This document shows positions 60,326 to 64,000 of a stretch of 64,000 nucleotides of DNA, piece by piece. The DNA comes from Daphnia pulex (taxonomy: Eukaryota; Arthropoda; Branchiopoda; Diplostraca; Daphniidae): positions 1,178,001 to 1,242,000 of the forward strand of contig NC_060027.1 in NCBI RefSeq assembly GCF_021134715.1. The letters run 5' to 3'. How positions within the stretch are numbered: the stretch's first letter is position 1; each line of letters opens with the position of its first letter. A model generated the notes under the pieces. That model did not search any database. It was not told the origin of the DNA and saw only the letters and a list, made by a program, of their open reading frames with translations. The position numbers and the translations under genes were made by a program.

Positions 60326-62086
60326 TTCGGGAGGATGGAAGGTGATTTTGGTTGGTTTGAAAACGCTCGACGTCGAGTGACGGTGTGAACGAGATTCCGG
60401 CTAGTGGCGCCTCAATATATACAGGGGGGGGGGGGGGCGAAAAATATCGAACGGCGCTGCAGTCAGTGGAAAAAAGGTCCGTTGCAGCTGCTTCTAAAAT
60501 AATATTTCAAGTGTACAACAACACTACATTATAAGGCAAAGAAAAAGGGACAGGACAAGGAAGAATGCACACTTTCAGACTGCTTCCGCCGCCCCGAGCC
60601 CTCTGATTGTCTTACACACCGACCCAGGTGTTTGTGTCTTCCTCCTCCGTCCTATAACATTTACAATGCCCAGGTGGATGGAACGATTGTGTAGTTTGTA
60701 GGAAAAACAAAAAAAGGCGTTCACATTTTTCAGGTGGCAAGAGCCTGGGCAATGTCAAAACGGAACAAGAAACTTTATTGTTTCGACCACTGAATTTTTT
60801 AAAAAATGTTTTCTGGGGGATTCTTATCTTGTACTGCACAGGTTTGGCTTGATGTTTGTGACCTTAATGGTTGGGAATCAGTAATGCATGCGTCATCACG
60901 TAACAAGCAGACGAAAGGAAACAATTCAGCCACTTGTTGTGTACTTAATAATAGAAAGAATGCATTGAATCACGTACCAAGTCCTCATGACTGCAGAGCT
61001 CGATGCACGAACAGCACTGTTGGGAGATTAGAAAAACATTTAAAACTTTGTGGAGAAGAGGTTAACATACAACTAAATGGCCGCAGCCCACTGAGCTGAG
61101 GAGAATAAGACCGTGAGAGACGAGGAATCGAATGAGCAGCTAGTGAATGTAAACACCACAGTGGACAAGGGTGTACACTGCACAACAAGTCTCTCTCGGC
61201 AAAAGTTTCTACACGGGTTCGGCCATTCCCAAGGACGTCCGGGCGGGCCCGGCTTTCCAAATTTGACTACACTACGAGTCGAGCCAATATGCGTGCTGCG
61301 CTGATATTTCGTTTGGAATAAAATGGGCGGGAGTGTTGGGGGAAATTTGAAACGGGTCAGTGGAATACTTGAGAATCAAATCACCGTCACCAACATGACA
61401 GTTCATTATCTTAAGTCGTTTTTGTTATTGAAATTTAAAAAAAAAACGAGAATTTTTTAGTAGGATTTTACGAGTTAGCAGTTAGATTTACAGAAACCAG
61501 TCAGTAACAAATTCTGCATTTTGCACGCTTTATCAACTGACTGAAGTTTTCAATAAGAGACAATAGATATTATATTGCCGGGGTACGATTATTCCTGAGC
61601 TATGAGACTGGAACTGTTTTCTCTTTTGTCGTTTTCTGTTGTCTCAGTCAGGGTTAGGGTTTATTCAGTAACTCATTTATCGAACAATTCAGATCAGGTC
61701 CGGTTTTTTACTCACAACCTTGTCTGTGGAGTAAACAAATAAATCCAAAAATAATTAAATTTTTCCTCATTCGAAGCAAAGTGCAAGTAGAACATTTTAC
61801 CAAGACGAACTTGCCGCCACACTTGCATTTGCTCGTAAATTCGATAGATGGCGGCCGTTGTCGTTTTTTTTTCAATCACCTGAATTACGAATCGTGTTAT
61901 CGTGAGTGACCGATTTACGGTACCTATTATCGGGATTCATTAAAATTGATTTGGTCTCGAGCAAAACATTGATTTTATTTTCTTTGTCTACAATCACAAA
62001 AATGGGAAACGTAATTTGAGTTAGAATAAAGGGCGAAAATATTCTTGTCTGGGTTGGACAGCAGTTCCAGGTTTGGGTTGAGCGTT
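60326..62086. other. intergenic; G-homopolymer near the CLIP start
   Basis: A run of 14 G lies at about 60424-60437, 100 bases upstream of the CLIP start codon. An open frame at 60806-61099 (+) has scattered Cys/His but no recognisable finger and no exon partner. Otherwise nothing is supported. Confidence 0.45.
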
Positions 62087-63320
62087 TCAATTGTTTGTCG
62101 ATTGCGGAGGACAGGTCGATACTAAACTGGAAAGAAGCTCACTATTTCCCATAGTGCTAGAATTTTGCTTTTCTATTTCTCGTGTTGCCTCCGCTCTCTC
62201 CTCGTTGTATATGTCCTGAATGCCTTTAGTTGCTTCTTCACATGATGCCATCAATTTGATTTGAGCTCCCTCGACCTCGCTGAGAGGAATCGAAAGCATC
62301 GAGTGCATGAGATTGATGCTCTTCATGATGTGCTTGTCTGAGACTCGGACGTAGAGTTTGGCGGCCGAGTGATGCGTCTTGTAGCAGGATTCCAAATCTT
62401 TTAGGGACTTGTTCAGTTCACCCATTAAAAAGCTGGAATATGCATCCACCAGCGTTTCTCCGGCAACAGTTGTAAATTCGTTCAGTCTTGGAAATGTTAC
62501 CTTCATAAAGTGATTTCTGATGGTATTGAAAAAGCGATGGATGCTCGAACACTTTGCAAGTAGATGACCGAGATCATTCAAAACTTTTCGAAGCGTTTCA
62601 TTTTGATCTGAAATTATATCCAATTGACAAAGGTCGAATCCTTTCTGCATTTTCTCATCTTCTTTGATTCCCCCTTTTTCTTTTACTTCCATCTTCATCA
62701 ATTGCTCAAAATCGACGAAAGCACGCTTTTTCTCTATTTGACTCATGGTTAGCGATGAGGCTTCAATGACGTGATTGATCAGCTGCTCCAATAAATCAAA
62801 AGCATCACAGACTTGATTTGTCAGCCTGGCTCCATCGTCGGCCGCTTCTTTGATCTTGACAAGGCGTTCGCCCAACAATTTCTTCAAATTTTCTCTGTTT
62901 ACATTCAATGCGTACATTACGCAATCTTTGGCGTAGCCAGGGACTTGGTCCGTCTGCAACAGAAAGTTTTCCATGATGTTGTGAGCTTTGGCGAAGGTTT
63001 CGTAGGATTCTTTGGCGATTTGCCACATAGTTGTGCGGAAACTGTCTGGGACTCTGATTACATTGAAGCGCTCTTTGTCATCGCTGTGCTGGACGAATGC
63101 GAAATCACTTTTCAACTGAGATGCGTAGATCAAGAGTTGACTCACGATGGCCACTCCCACGGGAGCCGGAGCAAGAAGCTCATCCCAGTCGGGTAATCCA
63201 GCTATGCTCGGCAGTGCGTCAACATTGGCTGCATTTGTCAATACAAAAATAAAACTGGAAATTAGAAGAAATTTAACCAAACAAAATTTGATTCGTTCTT
63301 ATTTCATTCCACTTAATCAT
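62087..63320 (-). CDS. secreted helical protein, family not recognised
   Basis: The main exon runs from 63254 down to the TAG at 62087. It opens with hydrophobic FIFVLTNAANVDALP, and no ATG lies in frame upstream. A tiny first exon at 63313-63320 (ATGATTAA) with a GTGGAA donor and an ATTTCCAG acceptor (58-nt intron) restores a start in phase: M-I-N-FIFVLTNA, a signal peptide. The mature part has about 375 residues and is predicted by eye as almost all helix. An early Gly/Pro/hydrophobic patch (APVGVAIVSQLLIYASQL) is followed by long amphipathic helices with five or six scattered Cys. No catalytic motif is visible. It may be a lineage-specific extracellular protein; I cannot assign a role. Confidence 0.6.
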
Positions 63321-64000
63321 TTGAATAATTTACGACTATTCGATTTAAAATAACAAGTCACCCAATAATTTCAGCAATTTATATTAAAACCTATACACAT
63401 TCAAACTCTATTCATTTACATTTAGCGAAGATTGCGTCGACGTCTGATTGGGATTCGGTAAAATTCTTGGAAGGATAGAGCCCGACATTGCACAGAATGA
63501 ATTAAAATCCAGATCACATTTGTCGTTCAATGAACAATGTTCATACAACGAAATTACAAATACCTCACTTAAAATTAAATAGCATTTTACTTTTATTCTC
63601 CTTAAAACGTGGATGGATTTGATGTCTAAAGTGTAAAAGAGTAAAGTGACTAGACTTTTAATGTTGTTGTTCCATGGGAAAAAAAGCAAAATGATAGTGC
63701 CCCTTATTACTCAACCCCTTTTATTTCCCTATTTTTTTAAGACTTTGAATAGGAAATTTGGCATCAAAAGTCGTGTCGCCTTTACACAAACGATTCGCAG
63801 AGTAAGGCAAATAAAACTCTAACCTGCACATATTCAACGAAGGTGAAAATAGCCCAGTCAAGAATATTTTGCAAACAAGTAGAGTATTAAAGTAAATTTT
63901 AATGAAATCACGACTATTGCATTTCTCTTTTTTAAAATGTGAGGGAATATTTCCAGTAAAATAGTTTAGTTGTAAGTATTAATTAGTAATTGTAATATTA
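63321..64000. other. upstream flank, no supported gene
   Basis: AT-rich. An open frame at 63408-63689 (-) lacks any domain or splice partner. Confidence 0.45.

Noticed and set aside
60806-61099. Plus-strand 97-residue frame as a zinc-finger gene
   Set aside because: Cys and His spacing fits no finger class, and there is no splice partner or promoter.

Overview
The window looks like nuclear DNA from an arthropod, most likely a branchiopod crustacean of the Daphnia type. The evidence is dense genes with introns of about 45-80 nt, no operons, and animal families (CHK2, TopBP1, caspases, integrin alpha, REXO1, CLIP, THAP). The species is an inference. I placed splice sites by hand from GT/AG signals and phase. 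Exon ends are usually exact, but first exons are sometimes uncertain.

Layout. 1-1.2 kb: 5' part of a secreted glycine-rich repeat protein with a good TATA/Inr promoter (- strand). 5.1-6.8 kb: a THAP-domain gene between near-perfect inverted repeats, which looks like a transposon-derived unit. 9.9-13.8 kb: the most unusual object, a tandem array of about 13 units of ~288 bp. Every unit carries two exon-like blocks and two complete mini-introns, and the two blocks are themselves diverged copies of one ancestor. 13.8-23.5 kb: gene-poor sequence with a foldback (MITE-like) element.

23.5-47.2 kb: a region of duplication and gene decay. A ~6 kb segment is present twice (23.6-29.7 and 41.3-47.2 kb). 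Each copy carries a TopBP1-like gene that kept BRCT0 and BRCT4-8 but lacks BRCT1-3, and the two copies have different N-terminal lesions. Between them lie three caspase-family loci, all with disabling lesions, a 3' piece of an integrin alpha gene with two in-frame nonsense codons, a coiled-coil gene fragment, and one intact F-box/LRR-like gene that sits between direct repeats.

48.8-63.3 kb: ordinary intact genes. These are a small type II membrane protein, CHK2 (FHA plus kinase), REXO1 (CCCH finger plus DEDDh exonuclease), a CLIP3/4-like ankyrin/CAP-Gly protein, and a secreted helical protein of unknown family. CHK2 and REXO1 are divergent over ~470 bp. REXO1 and CLIP converge.

CHK2 and TopBP1 both act in the DNA-damage checkpoint, but nothing here shows that their proximity is functional.
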